From Heracleum sosnowskyi (lineage: Eukaryota; Streptophyta; Magnoliopsida; Apiales; Apiaceae), in assembly GCA_030848705.1 (NCBI GenBank), contig CM061236.1:54269481-54333480 (forward strand): DNA of 64,000 nucleotides, written 5' to 3'. Of this stretch, positions 62,193 to 64,000 are shown piece after piece. Every line of letters begins with the position of its first letter. Positions within the stretch are counted from its first letter, which is position 1. The notes below the pieces were generated by a model, which was not told where the DNA came from, did no database searches, and worked only from the letters and a program-made list of their open reading frames with translations. The translations under genes were made by a program, and so were the position numbers.

Positions 62193-64000
62193 AGTCAATT
62201 TCGGTTTTAGTTTAGCCAAACAAACCAATTTAAGTCAATTTCGACCACTTCTTGGCATGATTAACATATTATAATAAAATACATCAACTATGGCCATTTT
62301 TTGGGGTCCTCCAATAACAGTTTCATCCGAGTCAATTTCGGCTCTAGTTTGGCCAAAGTAACCAATTTAAGTCACTTTCCACCAGTTTAGAGTGGATTTC
62401 GACCACATCCTGGCATGATTAACATATTATCATAATATACTTGAAGTTTGACCACTTTTTGGGATCCTTCTATACCAGTTTCATCCGAGTCAATTTCGGT
62501 TTTAGTTTAGCCAAACAAACCAATTTAAGTCAATTTCCACCACATTAGAGTGGATTTCGACCACTTCTTGGCATGATTAACATATTATAATAAAATACAT
62601 CAACTACGACCATTTTTGGGGGTCCTCCAATAACAGTTTCATTCGAGTCAATTTCGGTTCTAGTTTGGCCAAAGTAACCAATTTAAGTCACTTTCCACCA
62701 CTTTAGACTGGATTTCGACCACATCCTGGCATGATTAACATATTATCATAATATACATGAACTTTGACCACTTTTTGGGATCCTCATATACCATTTTCAT
62801 CCGAGTCAATTTCGGTTTTAGTTTAGCCAAACAAACCAATTTAAGTCAATTTCGACCACTTCTTTGCATGATTAACATATTATAATAAAATACATCAACT
62901 ATGGCCATTTTTTGGGGTCCTCCAATAACAGTTTCATCCGAGTCAATTTCGGCTCTAGTTTGGCCAAAGTAACCAAATTAAGTCACTTTCCACCACTTTA
63001 GATTGGATTTGGACCACATCCTGGCATGACTAACATATTATCATAATATACATGAACTTTGACCACTTTTTGGGATCCTTATATACCAGTTTAATCCGAG
63101 TCAATTTCGGTTTTAGTTTAGCCAAACAAACCAATTTAAGTCAATTTCCACCACATTAGAGTGGATTTCGACCACTTCTTGTCATGATTAACATATTATC
63201 ATAAAATACATCAACTATGACCATTTTTTGGGGTCCTCCAATAACAGTTTCATCCGAGTCAATTTCGGCTCTAGTTTGGCCAAAGTAACCAATTTAAGTC
63301 ACTTTCCACCACTTTAGATTGGATTTCGACCACATCCTGGCATGATTAACATATTATCATAATATACATGAACTTTGACCACTTTTTGGGATCCTTATAT
63401 ACCAGTTTAATCCGAGTCAATTTCGGTTTTAGTTTGGCCAAACAAACCAGTTTAAGTCAATTTCCACCACATTAGAGTGGATTTCGACCACATCCTGGCA
63501 TGATTAACATATTATCATAATATACATGAACTTTGACCACTTTTTGGGATACTCATATACCAGTTTCATCCGAGTCAATTTCGGTTTTAGTTTGGCCAAA
63601 AAAACCAATTTAAGTCAATTTCAACCACATTAGAGTGGATTTCGACCACTTCCTGGCATGATTAATATATTTTCAGAATTTACATCAACTATTACCATTT
63701 TTTGGGGTCCTCCAATAACAGTTTCACCCGAGTCAATTTCGGCTCTAGTTTGGCCAAACTAACCAATTTTAGTCACTTTCCACCACTTTAGAGTGGATTT
63801 AGACCACATCATGGGATGATTAACATAATATCATAATATACATGAACTTTGACCACTTTTTGGGATCCTCATATACCAGTTTCATCCGAGTCAATTTCGG
63901 TTTTAGTTTAGCCAAACAAACCAATTTAAGTCAATTTCCACCAAATTAGAGTGGATTTCGACCACTTCTTGTCATGATTAACATATTATCATAAAATACA
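62193..64000 (+). repeat. Right-end satellite with repeated short dimer
   Basis: A 295-bp dimer (137-bp short A plus normal B) lies at 62,193-62,487 and again at 62,804-63,098, 611 bp apart. Both short monomers read agtcaatttcgaccac and have lost 21 bp between two atttc direct repeats. From about 63,099 to the window end the monomers are full length and resemble the left homogeneous type. The array continues beyond the window. Confidence 0.85.

Noticed and set aside
1..64000. CRISPR array
   Set aside because: There are no unique spacers between short repeats. The whole 158-bp unit repeats, which is tandem satellite structure.
20228..64000. Inverted satellite blocks or a strand switch
   Set aside because: Every monomer checked reads in the same orientation. 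No reverse-complement run of the anchor motif was seen.

Overview
The window is almost entirely one tandem satellite DNA, about 400 head-to-tail copies of an AT-rich monomer of 158 bp (about 35% GC in the first copy). All copies run in the same direction. The only foreign sequence is a piece of about 790 bp at 27,021-27,811. It is a 5'-truncated LINE (non-LTR retrotransposon) on the minus strand that keeps the zinc-binding C-terminal part of a plant-type reverse transcriptase protein. A long satellite of near-nucleosomal monomer length, arranged in higher-order repeats (HORs) and carrying a plant-type LINE, points to a plant nuclear chromosome, probably centromeric, pericentromeric or another heterochromatic block. 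I do not recognise the satellite family and cannot name the species.

Monomers fall into diverged classes. Type A has ggttttag near the start, aagtcaatttcc in the middle and an accattttttggggtcc 3' part. Type B has ggctctag, aagtcactttcc and a gaccactttttgggatcc 3' part. Type C, found from about 21.6 kb rightward, has attatggctctag, aagtaactttcc and gtggaattcgag. A and B often alternate as a 316-bp dimer. A/B chimeric monomers break the alternation and mark old unequal exchanges.

Layout. 1-20,227: very homogeneous array, with a 22-monomer HOR of 3,476 bp in two tandem copies (1-6,952), a 13-monomer unit of 2,055 bp in two copies (7,111-11,220), a mosaic stretch, a 10-monomer unit of 1,580 bp in about three and a half copies (13,592-18,963), and a return to the second half of the 22-mer (18,332-20,227). 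20,228-27,020: more diverged monomers, including type C. 27,021-27,811: LINE. 27,812-39,432: a 16-monomer HOR of about 2,520 bp in four versions, some changed by an extra 6-monomer (945 bp) block. 39,433-42,210: an 8-monomer unit of 1,241 bp whose junction monomer lacks 21 bp. 39,674-53,731: a near-perfect tandem duplication of 7,029 bp. 53,732-64,000: older, mixed array with a 2,683-bp duplication and several truncated monomers.

There is no credible host protein gene, rRNA, tRNA, CRISPR array or operon here. The short plus-strand open frames are by-products of the repeat. The interest lies in the architecture of the array: nested HORs of several ages, sharp changes of homogenisation, conserved dyad-symmetric motifs, recurrent 21-bp deletions, and a LINE that entered in exact register with the monomer and without a clear target-site duplication. 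I found nothing that looks like a new protein-based system.
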